A DNA stretch of 64,000 nucleotides. It comes from Mucidula mucida. Its lineage: Eukaryota > Basidiomycota > Agaricomycetes > Agaricales > Physalacriaceae. Below are positions 23,376 to 34,821 of the stretch, piece after piece. Numbering within the stretch: position 1 is the first letter of the stretch; each line of letters starts with the position of its first letter. Both the position numbers and the translations under genes were made by a program. The stretch spans positions 124,001-188,000 of the forward strand of contig JADNYV010000048.1 in the NCBI GenBank assembly GCA_015501055.1, given 5' to 3'. The notes beneath the pieces are model-generated. The model did not search any database. It was not told the origin of the DNA and saw only the letters and a program-made list of their open reading frames with translations.

Positions 23376-24041
23376 TCACTGAAGAAGAAGCTTTTCCATG
23401 ATCTGCTTTCGAAGGTCAAACTGTCCGAGCTCTAGAAGCAGAGTGTCAGTGCCAACACACAAAATGATCAGGGAATTCCGAAACGGACCCGGGCCAGACG
23501 AACGTCCATCCAAAACTCTGATGCCATCGACGATAGTCCCCACAATACCAACATCGGAGATTTTGTTCCGAAGATTCAGCTCGCACCGTTCTGCCTTCCA
23601 GATGCGAATGTAATCATAGTAGGCCTGCTGATCGCGTAGATTTCCTGGCGGGGCGGATGAGAACCATCCGTTTGGTGACTCTATGCGCTGCAAACAGCGG
23701 ATCGCCCAGCTCGCGCAGGACCAATCGCCATGCGCGCGCAGGAGTGGGGTAGTGCCCTGCTCTGGGTTCTCGCTCGAGAGGAACGCCGCCGCAATATCTG
23801 AGCTCACGGTGAGAGGAGGGAGCTCGACGAGGAGCAAGAATGCGTCATTGCTCGTCAAGTGAGTTCCTCGTATGTGGTCCGTTTTCCAATCAGAGTCTCC
23901 CTCTGATCCGACCTGAAAGATGTCCACCTCCTCATTCAACTTTCGACTAGTACCGTTGTGCGGAACGACGATCGCCCAGTGATAAGCCCCGACTTGGACA
24001 GGTGTGTGTCTGTAAATTCCGATGTAGATGGGTGATTCCAT
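23376..24041 (-). CDS. Small unknown fungal protein, possibly DUF6914-like
   Basis: Seen: one uninterrupted frame of 221 residues. It starts SPIYIGIYRHTPVQVGAYHW and has a second conserved-looking block DWSCASWAIRCLQRIE. The paired motifs (a His-Trp near residue 22, then a Cys-Ala-Ser-Trp near residue 110) recall DUF6914-type agaricomycete proteins, but the match is by memory and weak. No signal peptide or membrane segment is present. An intron near the C-terminus is possible, so the last about 50 residues are less sure. Function is unknown. Confidence 0.55.
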   Translation of the reverse strand: MESPIYIGIYRHTPVQVGAYHWAIVVPHNGTSRKLNEEVDIFQVGSEGDSDWKTDHIRGTHLTSNDAFLLLVELPPLTVSSDIAAAFLSSENPEQGTTPLLRAHGDWSCASWAIRCLQRIESPNGWFSSAPPGNLRDQQAYYDYIRIWKAERCELNLRNKISDVGIVGTIVDGIRVLDGRSSGPGPFRNSLIILCVGTDTLLLELGQFDLRKQIMEKLLLQ

Positions 24042-25001
24042 GATTGACTGATTAGGGGAATGCTATGGGGGATTAGCTCAAAGTCCAAGTCTTAAAGCCA
24101 AGGGACAAAGACAATATCGAGATTATCGATGGAACTTTCGACTGGATTCTCACACATACCTTCTGATAACATGACCTTCGGTCGTCGTAAAGAAGACTAG
24201 GTTTTCCAGTGCAGAAATACCTCACGCGTGTTGATTGGAACGTCCGTAGTACATACTTGCTATTTCTTGTGAAACGCTAACCAAATGTCTCTTAAAGTGT
24301 CAGCTTTGATCGAGTCTGCCTAAGGGAGACTAAATGTCTCTGGATTGGTGCGCGTTTCCAAATTTCCTTCCTCAATGTACGTTCGCATACTCACAAGCCT
24401 TCAGCAGAGGTATCATTCCCAACACCTACCAACCTAATAGGCACTCTGACGTTGATTTCACCACGACCCGGCTCGACCATCCCTATGTATCGCGTACTGC
24501 GCTAATTACGTCCTGTCGCTAAACTGTTACAGCGCGATAAGGTCAAAATCACAGCTAAATGTGCTCTGTGACCCGGCCCGCGACCAATGATCCTCTACAA
24601 TCGCGTCAGAAGCGGCCTACCGATACTCTGTGGTCAATTGCATCCTTCCCGGACGAAGAGCACATGAATCGCTGCGCGCGCAATAAATGTGGTGCTGCAT
24701 GCCACAAAAGGATGAGGGAGAATTAGCGGGATAAAATATGCTTCCACGGATACTTGGAGCATTTGAATCCGTTGCCCTTGTGGCGGAGCATTGTTTTCCG
24801 GTCCTTCAAATTGTATCCACAAGTTCACTGCGTAGCAACTCGAGAAAAAACCTGCTATTTAAAACCCAAATACAATACTAGGATACCGCTGCGTGTATGG
24901 AACCTACAAGTATGATACAAGACCCAGATTACAACAAAGCAAAGTCCGTATATAGATATGCCGAAGAGACGAATCGTCGCGTACGTAGGAAGGTGGAGCA
25001 A
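24042..25001. other. Intergenic region of about 1 kb
   Basis: It holds the promoter of the unknown gene to the left and the 3' flank of the GATA gene to the right. I see no conserved open frame, tRNA box pattern or repeat. Confidence 0.55.
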
Positions 25002-25965
25002 CTATGAACCTGCCAGCTGGTCCTCTTCCTCTTCTTCTATAGTGCTGCTCTCCTCACTAGACGAATACTCGACCTCCTGATTGCCGCGCATGCTAGTGAT
25101 GCGCTTTTTCATCATCTTGGCATAAACCAGACCACAGGCGTTGCACAAGGTGCGCGGGCCCATAGGCCCTCTGCGCCATTCGGGGGTGGATGTGGCGCTG
25201 CAGCCAAGACAAACCTGGTTAGAGACGTGCTTCTCGGCTGCCGCAATAGCCGCTTCCTTCTCCGCCTTTTCCTTCTCTTGACGTGACAGCTGCTCCGCGC
25301 GCTCGGCTTCTGCTCGCTCGCGTTCCAGCTGTTCGGCTTCGCGCTGCTGCCGTTCGCGTTCGCGCTGTCGTTCCAGCTGACGTTCTCGTTCCCGCTCCCG
25401 TTCGAGTTCTAATTCGCGCTCCCGCTGTAGTTCCTGTTCCCGCTCCCTTGCGCGCTCCCGTTCCTTTTCCTCTTCGCTTCCTAGCAGACGGGCGGCGAAT
25501 GACGCAGTCTCACGTAGTTTGTCAAGGTCTGAGGGATGTGGAACGGGGGAGAACGCGTCAAGTATGGCGCGGTAAGAATCAAGCAACTGAGGAGTAGTAA
25601 GTAATTGTAATATTTTAGTAATGTGGTAAGATAAATACCTGGTTATAATCTATGCCAGCTGGCGGCGTTGGAGGTTCCTCATGCCACCTAGGTGCTACCG
25701 GCGACAAGGAGGATACTTGCGGAGAATGGTGAGTTGAATGCGAAGGCTGAGATGAGTGTGGGGAGGGATGGGAATGAGGAGACGGTTGTGGGGCATGGGG
25801 AGACGGGTAGCGATGGGCGGGCGGTCCTGGCGGGGGCGGCGATGCTTCTGCAGGTGGCCAGTACTGTGGTGGAGGCGGTGGGTAAGGGTAATACGGAGCC
25901 TGGCTGTACACCTGGCCTTGCTGGTACTCGTAGTGTGGATGATACATTTGCAAAGTCCAATACAT
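25002..25965 (-). CDS. GATA-type zinc finger transcription factor
   Basis: Seen: exons 25639-25965 and 25002-25586 (52-base intron GTATTT..CTCAG, phase 0). The N-terminal part is Pro/Tyr/His-rich ([19 protein letters not shown]). A charged helix of about 60 residues follows, built from Arg-Glu pairs ([17 protein letters not shown]). One GATA finger then follows: [20 protein letters not shown] and CNACGL, spaced C-x2-C-x18-C-x2-C with a basic tail. Known: this 18-residue loop is the type shared with fungal white-collar-2 proteins and plant GATA factors; it binds WGATAR sites. No PAS domain is visible, so it is not WC-2 itself. The C-terminus is Ser/Glu-rich. Start codons at 25965, 25947 or further upstream (26037) are all possible. 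Target genes cannot be told. Confidence 0.85.
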
Positions 25966-26148
25966 CTGCAAACACGAGCCTCTCAGCTTCGGCATTCCCC
26001 ATTTAGAGATGATCGAGCTCTCGAGGCGGAGTCTCAATTTCCTGCTTCTCTCTCGCGCATTGTTACCGCATCCTTGTCTGACGTTCGTGTCTCAATGTTA
26101 CATATGTCGGTCCTAATCTTACCTTTCATCAATAGCTGTTTGGGCTCG

Positions 26149-27377
26149 ATGCTCGTCTTCTTTCCGCAGGAATTGATCAATGCTGTACTTGATGAGCTGT
26201 GTGGCGAGCGCGTTACATTAGCCAAATGCTGCTTGGTGTCCCGCTCTTTCCTCCCCAGAGCACGCGCCAATCTTTGGTTTGACGTCACTATCACCGGGGC
26301 ATCGATACGACATCTTCAACAGCATCCTTCGCTGCTCCCGTTGATACATTCCCTTTGTACTACGCGAGTGTACGATCGTGCCGCCATAGAGGCATTAGCT
26401 TCCTTCAACCAGGAATTTCACAACATAGAAAGAGTCTCTTGGGCCCTTGACAGTGCTCATTATGAACCGCTCCTGCAGTTGTGCTCCTCATGGAAGCTCA
26501 AAGTTCTTTCCCTTACCAACGTTGTGGCAAGCCACCCAGGTGACTTGTGCTCATTTCTCAAGAATCTTCCATCCCTCCAGTCTCTTCACATAGACGAAAA
26601 CGGAGACTGTGTAACTCGGCGGGTGCCATGCCAGTGCCAGGACTCCAGGAAAAATTATCTCCCACGTATTGATGATTTTCAATACCACGTATATACGAAA
26701 GATACCCAGCTTCAAGAAAGCTTCATAGCAGGAGGATGTATCTGCTCTTTGCAGCAAGTCCGCTCCGTCTTGCTCGATATCGGCAGGCCCATGTCTCAAC
26801 TTGACGCTCTCCTCGCGACCTTCCCAAACTCTATGCAAGAGTTCACTCTATACGGAACCGTAAACGGTGAGTCGGGGGAGACGTATCGTTGCGGATACCA
26901 AGCTCATCTACTTTAGCGCTATCTTGGAGCAATGTGCTACCACTCCCAAGGCTGCGTACATTTACGTTTTCCCTTGACATCCAAGAGAAAGCCGAGAACG
27001 TCCTCAGATGGATGACTTCTCAGCTGCTTGGCATGGCAAACTCAGACGAGCAAGTCTGTTGCTTGAACAAAATCATCGTCGAGCTGCGACTGCCGTTTAT
27101 CTGCCGTTATGAATGGGAGCAGATCAATGCGTCTATGCTAGATTCCTGGAGCTACTTCATCGACGTCGTGCGACGCATCCCATCTGCACGTGCGCTTGAT
27201 ATCAAGTTGATATCTGCGGGCTCCAGAGGTCAGCAGGAGGATGTGAGGATGCGCGTTCGGGCGTTGGGCGATTATATGCAGGCGTATCTTTCTTGTATCC
27301 ATGTGGACTGTCCGCTCAAGGTCACTTTGTACAGCAGAGTTACCACGGAAGCGTTGAAGGGAGGAATGCTGATCTAA
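26149..27377 (+). CDS. Short F-box-type protein
   Basis: Seen: exons 26149-26866 and 26917-27377 (50-base intron), giving 392 residues. The N-terminus reads FFPQELINAVLDELCGERVT, then LAKCCLVSRSFLPRARANLW, which is the compact F-box pattern (PxELI..I.D.L..d...L..CsLVsr.wl) found in hundreds of copies in agaricomycete genomes. The rest is leucine-rich without clear repeats. The start at 26149 was chosen because it sits five codons before the conserved Pro-Gln-Glu-Leu; the frame is open further upstream, where it overlaps the GATA gene on the other strand. Its role in an SCF ubiquitin ligase is inferred from the family. The substrate is unknown. Confidence 0.72.
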
Positions 27378-28506
27378 GTTATACTTTACTTTGTATGTTA
27401 AGCAGTCTAGGAGTGTGGTAATATTAGTAGTCGTTCCGGACGCGACGAATGATGTCGCGTTGTCCTGATTTGGAAGGAGTCGCCTTTTCCTGTTGCACCA
27501 CCACCATGCTCGAACACCGCTGGTTGATGCCAACACGCATGCAGGAAACGTTGCGCTGACAGCGATGACTCTCCAAAATGTAAGGGTACGTCCAGCAATA
27601 GGATATATACTTGACTGGATTTCTGACGAAAGTATTATGTAGGATCCTTGTGGTCAAAGCCTGTTTGCGTGCGGCACGCATTCGCTGCCAAATGAAAGAA
27701 GGATGCGAGGCGTCTCAATCACTGTGCCTTGTTACTTAGTAGAGCCTAGTCCAACTGTCTGCCACTTTCATTCTAACCTCAAACGTAGTTTCCATGCCTT
27801 CTGCATACGACATGAACAAGATAAACGACGCGGAATGGAGCCACAATGTCCTGATTTTCGCTGCTTATATCTCCTGCGCCGATACCTCTCCATCCTTATA
27901 TGCCAGTCGCCTCATATATGTAGAGGAAGATCTCCCAAAACGACGCTTCCTTCACTCCTCGCACGAAATTCGCGTCAAGGCCGGTTCCCAGGACCTTCTT
28001 CTCGGTTTCTGCGACGAGCTCGCTTGGGTGGGTCATCAGGAAGAGCATGGTGGACAACAATTCTTGAGCAGGCATTTCCATCTGGACATCAGTTGTCATA
28101 CGCCCTAGCTGAGAGGATGGAGGTTGGTTTGAAGCGGCCCTGATAAGCTGGCCAAGACCGGGTGGTCTTTATGTGGTCGGGCACTGTCCCGAGTCTAAGG
28201 AGGTATTGCGGGCGCTGACGAGTTGTTTCTGGGTGCCGCGATCGCGACGCGTCTTCTCAAGAATGTTTTGCCTCCGTCGATGGATCCGCACGCAAGTTGA
28301 CACGTTCCAGGTACGCTTGGCTAAGCCCTTCTCTGAGACGAGACCTAATGGAAGATTAAGGAAAGTTGTACAAATTCGTGAATAAACGGATATAATGTGT
28401 CCATATGCACCCTCTATCTACAGTCAAACAAGGTCACCTCTAGAGCCCTAAGAGAAAAAGAGACGCATTCAAAATCCTTCCATCTTGATATGGAAAACCT
28501 CGGGAA
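27378..28506. other. Intergenic region of about 1.1 kb with weak open frames
   Basis: Two overlapping frames on opposite strands (27794-28108 plus, 27896-28099 minus) each look partly protein-like. Neither extends by splicing nor resembles a known family. No repeats were noticed. Confidence 0.45.
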
Positions 28507-29154
28507 TCATAGTTTCTCCTCCCATTCATCAGCTTCTTCGATAACCCATATGTCTCTGAATAGCGCGACATCGGGTTTCCGGCGTCCTCGCGCATGGCTC
28601 TGCATTTCCCAACTCGCGGCTCGCCGAGGTGGCTGGCGCATGGGTGCATCATAATGCAAATCATCCAGAGATAGAGTTCTCTCGTGGGGGTGGTAGGGGC
28701 ACTGCGCTGGCCTTGTGAGGTTGAGAGAGGCGCATAGCAAGCCGGTGCAAGGAGGACGGGGGGAGCGCGAGCGTTGGTGATTGCGCCGTCGCATACGGAT
28801 GGCGGGAGGCTCGGGGCTTGCCATCCCAGGTGCGGGGTCGTTCAGTCGAAAGACTGAGAAGGAGAGAACCATCATCATGGAGGGCGGTGTTACCGGTCGT
28901 GGTTTGAGGTGGTGGTCATAAAGAGAGGCGGTGGCAGCTAGGAGGTCGATCGACATGACAACTCCGCGGTTATCGTGTACCGATGTGCATGCGTCCATAT
29001 GGCCTGTCGTGTGAACGGTACTTTCGAGAGCTTTCTGGCCGAGTTTGAATGGGTTCCTTGTGCTAAGGACGGTGACGACTCTATTACCGGGTTGGGATTC
29101 TTGCCGTCGTGAATGGTGACACTGCCACCAATCTGAATGTCTAGCGGTGAACAT
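28507..29154 (-). CDS. Doubtful hypothetical protein, Pro/Arg-rich
   Basis: Seen: one open frame of up to 215 residues; a shorter start at the Met of MSIDLLAATASLYDHH is more natural. The sequence has an Arg/Ser/Pro-rich middle (RMRRRNHQRSRSPRPP) and an acidic C-terminus (VIEEADEWEEKL). There is no recognisable domain, signal peptide or membrane segment. It may be a lineage-specific gene or a chance frame in GC-rich DNA. I keep it because the frame is long and ends in a typical acidic tail. Confidence 0.35.
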   Translation of the reverse strand: MFTARHSDWWQCHHSRRQESQPGNRVVTVLSTRNPFKLGQKALESTVHTTGHMDACTSVHDNRGVVMSIDLLAATASLYDHHLKPRPVTPPSMMMVLSFSVFRLNDPAPGMASPEPPAIRMRRRNHQRSRSPRPPCTGLLCASLNLTRPAQCPYHPHERTLSLDDLHYDAPMRQPPRRAASWEMQSHARGRRKPDVALFRDIWVIEEADEWEEKL

Positions 29155-29895
29155 TCCTGTTCCTGCCCTGATTCCTAAACCTTTTCACAGTCTCACAGCA
29201 CACAGCTGGCATGCAGCATGCTATAATCTAATCCCCACCTCAATCACTATCCCTCTGTAAAGCACTTCTACTACACGCACAGGCTGTGGCTCATCAAGAG
29301 GCTTGTTACGTTTGTGTTTTAATGGCTTCGACTTACTAATTCGCAACCTGTGTTAGAAGTATGTGGCAACTCCATTCTAAACTGATCCTGCCTTTTCACG
29401 TTAGCTCAAAAGATTCTCTGTGCGTCTGAGTCTCGCAAGTACTTGGAGGTTGTTTGGTCAAGATATCAATGGGTTCTTGATCCTAGTCGACAGGTGGCGC
29501 TACTGGTCTTCACGCTATCCTCAACGACGAATTTTCTGTTCGCCCTGGAACAAAACCACGCTTCTTGATGATTTCAGTTAGTTGATTTCGGCGTACCTTT
29601 CATAGTGACCATTTCGCTCTACTGAACAGTGAATTATCTTCGTCCTTTGTGAATCTCTAAGCTTGAAGCTTTGAAGGTGAACAATGAACATCGAGGCACG
29701 TAGATTGGAACTCCGTCGGCAAAATCGTTAATCAGCCCTGAACACGCTATCGTGACACAAAGAGACTAGTCAAACCATGACTTCTCCAAAACTTCCAAGT
29801 CTTTCATCGAAAGGCTGCCTTTTAGGCATCCTTTGTGAGCACACAGGTGCTATATAACGGCCATATCCTGGCTTCTTCTCCTCATACTACATACC
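29155..29895. other. Intergenic region and promoter of the CCCH gene
   Basis: No gene was seen. A TATA-like word (TATATAAC) near 29850 lies about 45 bases before the CCCH start codon and may be its core promoter. The rest has stop codons in all frames. Confidence 0.5.
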
Positions 29896-30609
29896 ATGCC
29901 CGACACCACGGTAGCCGTTCCGAAACCCGCCATTCCCCGTAACAACCGCCAGTCGACGCGTCCCCGTCCCCCAAAGGAGGACTCCAAGCGCCCCGCTTGC
30001 GGCTACTTCAATCACCAAGGGTGCTTCCGAAAGCGTCATTGCTACTATCGCCACTTTGCTGACACTGCCAGCATCCCCGACTCGCGGTGAGTTTACCACA
30101 AATTGTCGAGGAAAATCCTGACATTTATCTCTTCAACAGAAGAAAGAATGTCTGCTATCATTTCATCATGGGAGACTGCAAATTCCTTGACGGAACCTGC
30201 TGGTACTCGCACTGCCTCAAATATCTGGGCCCTTCGAAGAAGAAAGCGCAGGCACTTGCTACTCGACGCGAGGCGGCTGGCAAAGGGACGGACGTGGACA
30301 AGCTTTTGGAGCGGATGAAAGCTGTCAAGCAGAGCGGGGACTACGAGCCGGATACGCAGGGCTACAAGGTTCGTGTTCGCCAGAGCGACGGGAGTGTCGC
30401 GTTTGAATGGTCCTCGGATGATGATGAGTCTGTTGAGAGCATCGTCGGACCATACGGCTACGCGCAGGATAATGTCGACCTCTTGATGGAACAAGGCATC
30501 AAACCATGGGATGACGAGGCTGATGTAGGTGTTCTCCGTCTTCTTCGTAATGACCCACGAGTTGATCCTCCTTCTGCAGGCTGCGCTGAGCGTTCTTTCT
30601 TACTACTGA
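29896..30609 (+). CDS. Two-finger CCCH zinc finger protein
   Basis: Seen: exons 29896-30086, 30140-30524 and 30580-30609, summing to 202 codons including the stop. Finger 1 is C-x7-C-x5-C-x3-H (CGYFNHQGCFRKRHCYYRH). Finger 2, completed by exon 2, is C-x7-C-x6-C-x3-H (CYHFIMGDCKFLDGTCWYSH). Known: CCCH fingers of this spacing bind RNA, often in mRNA processing or decay. A Lys-rich helix follows the second finger, and the C-terminal 70 residues are acidic (SSDDDESVES). The last exon adds ALSVLSYY. Reading through its intron instead would add about 57 unrelated residues, so splicing is preferred. The partner RNA is unknown. Confidence 0.82.
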
Positions 30610-31190
30610 ATCTGTGTGAGTCAGGCTACGACGCACGTCCCATGATGCTCACTGGGCGCTTCCTCCTTTCAGACTCTGCTTAATTTGTTGTTTGCGACTA
30701 TGTCATCACTACCATAACCCCACTGGATCGGTTGTACTGCTACCCGAATTAATCATATAACGTTTCTTGTATTGGCATCGTGCGACTCGCGGACCACCCA
30801 AGATCACCACAGGTATATTGACAGGTCGCTCACTGACAACTGGTGGTTCACAGCTCGAGGGTGACACGATTTGGCATTATATCCAATGGACCTTTTACTT
30901 GCTTTAGTTCCTTGTGATACTCGTTCACCGTTCAACATAGGCCCTTGCAATGATCGTTTATCCTAGTCGCTTATCGGTCACCGCGGATCTGTGCTGCGCA
31001 TCCAAGAGTGGATACTGCTTGGACTCACTCAGGACTCACTTGAACATGTGTTGTTTCCACTTTCCGGCATGATCATGCGATCTCTACGTATCAAGTGGCC
31101 TTTTTATATTGTTATCTTGGAAATTTGGTATATGAATGGTAGAGGTTGCACTAGGCGGTAGAAGCATCCATCAAACCAACTTCATCATGT
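30610..31190. other. Intergenic region
   Basis: This is AT-richer than the flanking genes. There is no credible open frame and no repeat was noticed. Confidence 0.6.
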
Positions 31191-31735
31191 ATGTCGCGCT
31201 GCTCGCGACTTCCCCGCAAACTCATCAGTCCCTACCTAGGTCGAATGGTGATAGGAACGAAGGAGAAGCCTCTGCATCCCTCACAAATTCACGTAGAGTC
31301 ATTCAAACTCATGGGAACGAGGATGGTCAGAACCGTGGGAGACAAACCGTACGTCCAGCGCCACAAACGTAACTTGCTCTACTTCATCCCAATTCCCTAT
31401 TTTCTCACCTTCGACAGAACTCGTAGGGCATCCACTGAGGCTTCGAGTTCTTCTGGCGTCCTTACACCTCGGCCACAATGCAGTCCGGTGCATCGTTACG
31501 CGGCCACGTATCATCCCATGGGCTTGTTACCCCACCTGCTTCTAGATCGCGGGGAGAAACACCTCCGTACACGGCTATGACACCGATAAGTTATCCCGCT
31601 CCCTCGATAGCCGACGAAGGTGTTCCTAGTAGACACTCAACGCCGTCGATACTATCCATGTCTCGAGCTCCGACGCCGGTGTACAACGCACCTAACGAGG
31701 AACCAGATCATGCGAGAGAAAAGTTAGATGGCTGA
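31191..31735 (+). CDS. Possible small gene with Ser/Pro-rich tail
   Basis: Seen: proposed exons 31191-31368 and 31440-31735 (71-base intron GTAACT..CTGAG), 157 residues. Exon 1 reads KLISPYLGRMVIGTKEKP and MGTRMVRTVGDKPYVQRHK. Exon 2 reads FEFFWRPYTSATMQS, then a Ser/Pro/Thr-rich tail (SIADEGVPSRHSTPSILSM). The exon-2 frame has strong coding character. The exon-1 frame is less certain, and further upstream exons may exist. I do not recognise the family. It could be the C-terminal part of a larger protein whose first exons I could not define. Confidence 0.4.
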
Positions 31736-31802
31736 TTGATAGATTTATACATGTACATCCGATTATATTTTGTATTCAAGTATGAGAGAGTAGAGAGTCC
31801 AA

Positions 31803-33090
31803 TCAGAGTCGCGATCGCAGTGGCGTATTCGTGTGATTGATGGTGTCGAGCGACTCGCAGATCAACTGCGCCAAGAGATCTGGCTTTTCTTGGACTACCA
31901 TATGGCCCGCGCCTTGAACCATCTTAACAGACGCAACGTATCGTCCTTGCGACACGTCGCTGAGTGAATCTCGGAAGTAGTCTGGTCTTAATGGAGGTTC
32001 AGCTGGAACTAAGTGGTGGGGAAAATCCACTTACACCAACGAGTTGGTCGTTCCCCATATGACATGGATAGGCAAGGCATGGCACACCCGCCCGAGCTCC
32101 GTAGTCGCCTCAAAGTGGCCATCAACATCCGGATACGAAACCGCTTCCTGCTTCCGATCACACTTGAGCTTCACACCACCCGGGCAGTCCTGTAACCCAT
32201 GATCCTAGGCCCCCAAGTCGCATGAGTGAACTAGTAACGAAATTACCCTCGGCTACTTACAACAAGCAGACGAAGAGCGCGGGGATCCCACGTCTTCCAC
32301 GGGAATTTCCTTTCGAACCAGAGAAAGGCGTCGTTACGCGAGGGCCAGGAGTCACGGCGCAGCGACGTCGCGCCCACCATGACCGCCATGTTCGCCATGC
32401 GGTCGTCGAAATGGGCATAGAACAGTTCTTCGGGGATCATGGTGGGCTCAATGAGAACCAATGCAGCGTATGGAAGCTCAGAGAGCAGTGTACCACGCGT
32501 CGTCAGCATCCTGTGTGCACACACTTTAATTGACAGACGCGCGGAGACGAGGAAGAAAACGCACATGGCCCCAGCGCCTGCTGAATGGCCCAATGGAACG
32601 ATGCGGTGGCCCGTCATTCGTGGAGAGCGAACAAACGCGGATACGCTAAAGCCCAATCATAGATCGCTGTGTGGAAAGATAGGATTAGATTTAGACGCGG
32701 TTAGAGCAACCTTAGAGACGCACAAACACCTTCTGGTCTGTCAGACAGAGCAGACTGATTGAGGACAGCTGCGTCGCCGTGATTTTGCCAGTCAAACGCC
32801 CATGCTTCTCGGATTCGATGGAATTGGTTCTTGGATTGCTGGATGGTGAATATGCGTTCCAATGTTGGCTCCCATTGCTCCTTGTCTGGAGAATGATTGT
32901 TAGAGACGTTAGAGCTCCGGAGAAACTACTGACGAGATCCAATGCAATGTGCGAGCAACAAGGTGATACCGCAGACATTATTGTCCTGCGACGCGCCGTA
33001 GGTATATCGTTTCGCGGTCATCTTAAGACTGCCTTTCGACGATATACCCTTGGGACTATCGAAGACGAAAGGAACGCAGTGAAGATGCAT
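31803..33090 (-). CDS. Alpha/beta hydrolase, with apparent one-base deletion
   Basis: Seen: exons 32934-33090, 32724-32885, 32565-32666, 32261-32510, 32035-32189 and 31803-31986, about 336 residues. Conserved blocks are GITLLLAHCIGSHKEQWEP, FDWQNHGDAAVLNQS, the nucleophile elbow GHSAGAG, and VQGAGHMVVQEKPDLLAQ with the catalytic His. Known: alpha/beta hydrolases use Ser-His-acid triads; related fungal proteins act as esterases or in toxin-ester side reactions, so no substrate is assigned. Odd: the frame shifts by one base near 32640-32655, between SIYDWALA and FVRSPRMTGHR, with conserved sequence on both sides. The total exon length is one base short of a multiple of three, so either an assembly error or a fresh mutation is likely. 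It faces a DUF952 gene. Confidence 0.75.
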
Positions 33091-33550
33091 GGCGGAGATG
33101 TGATCCTTGTTATCCAAGGTTGCGAGTATATATAAGTGTGAAAGCCATAGAACGTTTAACTAGAACTTGAAGGTTATAAACAGTCGAAGCCGTTCTTCCC
33201 CTTGACTCCACCAACTTCGGAAGCGGTAGATCGGTTTACGCATCGACGTCAAAGAGGGCCAAAGGTGTAGAAGGTGCACTCCAGCTTCTTTCGTTCGCAG
33301 GACCTTCGTATGTCAACGATGATAATAATAGGCGGGGATCAGGTGCAAGCCCACAGGGAGACTGCGTGGGAGGAAAAAACAAAGTGATAAAGATCGTGGC
33401 TGCTTGATGGTAGCGGTTGCACTCGAGAAGGTTATCGACGTTTAGTTTTGACCATCAAACGATGAGGTGGTGCCAGATTGAGGTTGTCCGAAACGGGCTT
33501 GTCCCTTGATCCCGGCGATCCGGCCTCCAACTTGCTCCCCAACGTCCATC
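33091..33550. promoter_or_regulatory. Divergent intergenic region
   Basis: 460 bases separate the hydrolase start from the DUF952 start on the other strand. It must hold both promoters. I see no clear conserved motif. Confidence 0.4.
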
Positions 33551-33958
33551 ATGAGTGATATTCCAAAAGTCGTCTATAAAATCGTCCCAGCGGCGCCACC
33601 GTCACCGTTACCTCACGTCCTCCCGTTGAGCTCTTTGGATGCCCAAGATGGCTTCATCCACCTTTCCATCGCCGTTCAAATACCCACGACTGCTGATCTC
33701 TTCTTCGATCGGAATACGACGCTCTGGCTGCTGAAGCTGGACAAGCAGGTGGTCGAGAAAGAGGGAGGTCGATTCGTGTGGGCAGATAACGCGCCAGGCT
33801 GCGTGCATTTGTATGGGAAAGAGACCGGCCAATGGGATGGCGCACGGTTGGGCGAGGGGACGATCATAGATTCTAGAGAGTGCAGACGGTTGGAAAAAGA
33901 GACGTGGGCTGACGCGATGAAGTCGTGCTTCGAGGAGGGGTGGCTCGTGGATGCTTAG
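33551..33958 (+). CDS. DUF952 domain protein
   Basis: Seen: one exon, 135 residues. The pattern VYKIVPAAP, LDAQDGFIHLSIAVQIPTTA, FFDRNTTLWLLKLD and CVHLYGKE follows the DUF952 fold (DGFIHLS is its signature), which covers nearly the whole protein. Known: DUF952 is widespread in bacteria and fungi. It resembles the nucleotide-binding fold of ADP-ribose-related proteins, but its role is not settled. The Met at 33551 is the first true ATG in frame before the domain. It is compact, intact and confidently assigned to the family; function is unknown. Confidence 0.85.
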   Translation: MSDIPKVVYKIVPAAPPSPLPHVLPLSSLDAQDGFIHLSIAVQIPTTADLFFDRNTTLWLLKLDKQVVEKEGGRFVWADNAPGCVHLYGKETGQWDGARLGEGTIIDSRECRRLEKETWADAMKSCFEEGWLVDA

Positions 33959-34821
33959 ACGCGAACAATGGACATGTTATATGCGTCCCTTCCAGAATCG
34001 TTGTAAATTTTGGAGGCCGAAATGAAGTCTTTATTGGTTCGGAGCCGCTGTTATTCCTGGGAGCTTGACGCACCGCGGCCTCACCAATTATGTATCGGGA
34101 GGCAGCTAAGTGTAGCATCAAAACATTCTAGGTTGCCGGATGAAGGGGATGTGAGGTGTTCAAGTTACTTTGTGGGTGGAACGTAATGATCCGTCTGGAA
34201 ACCGAGCGCTGCTCAGAACCGTCCGTCTCTTGTCCAAGAAACTGAGTTTGCCAGGATGTATTTCCGCCGCCGCGGAGAAGGCTTATCAACGGTAGAAGAT
34301 CTAGGACCAGTTGTAATGGTAGTAAATGGACTAGAAGACTGGCACGAGGGTCATTCAGATTCGGATGGTAAAGTTCATCTGAGCCGTAGAGCTGACGCAT
34401 TCGGGTGCGATTATTGAATACAGAAACGCCGCACATATCGATTCATTCGAAGCTTCGAGTGTTCTAATTCAAAGTATCAGTATTGTGTGGCGTGAGATGA
34501 TTCCAGTTTTCGAATACGTGGAATGCTGTCTTCTATAACAAGTCAAACAACGGCGCCACATGACGATATAGATATTGCAATGCACTGCGTATGGTTCAAG
34601 ATCGCACAGACGAAAAGAAACACGCATATGAGCCGAATGCAACCTACGAGAAAGGCAATCAATTACCAATAAGCCATCTCTTATTCTGGAACGCATACAC
34701 GCCCAGTACATGGGTGTCAAATGGGCCTTCGTGTGTCGCGCCGAAGAATACGAGGGCAAGACGCGTAGCCCAATTAGGCAGGTGATCGGTACGTGGCATC
34801 ACACCTCTTCCACATACTCTC
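33959..34821. other. Intergenic region
   Basis: There are short frames on both strands only. A minus-strand frame at 34128-34436 is Leu/Ser-rich without family resemblance. This is presumably the 3' flank of DUF952 and the promoter of the Sec72 gene. Confidence 0.55.

Noticed and set aside
27794..28108. Overlapping frames on both strands, each looking partly protein-like
   Set aside because: Neither joins to further exons, and no family was recognised; there is no basis to choose a strand.
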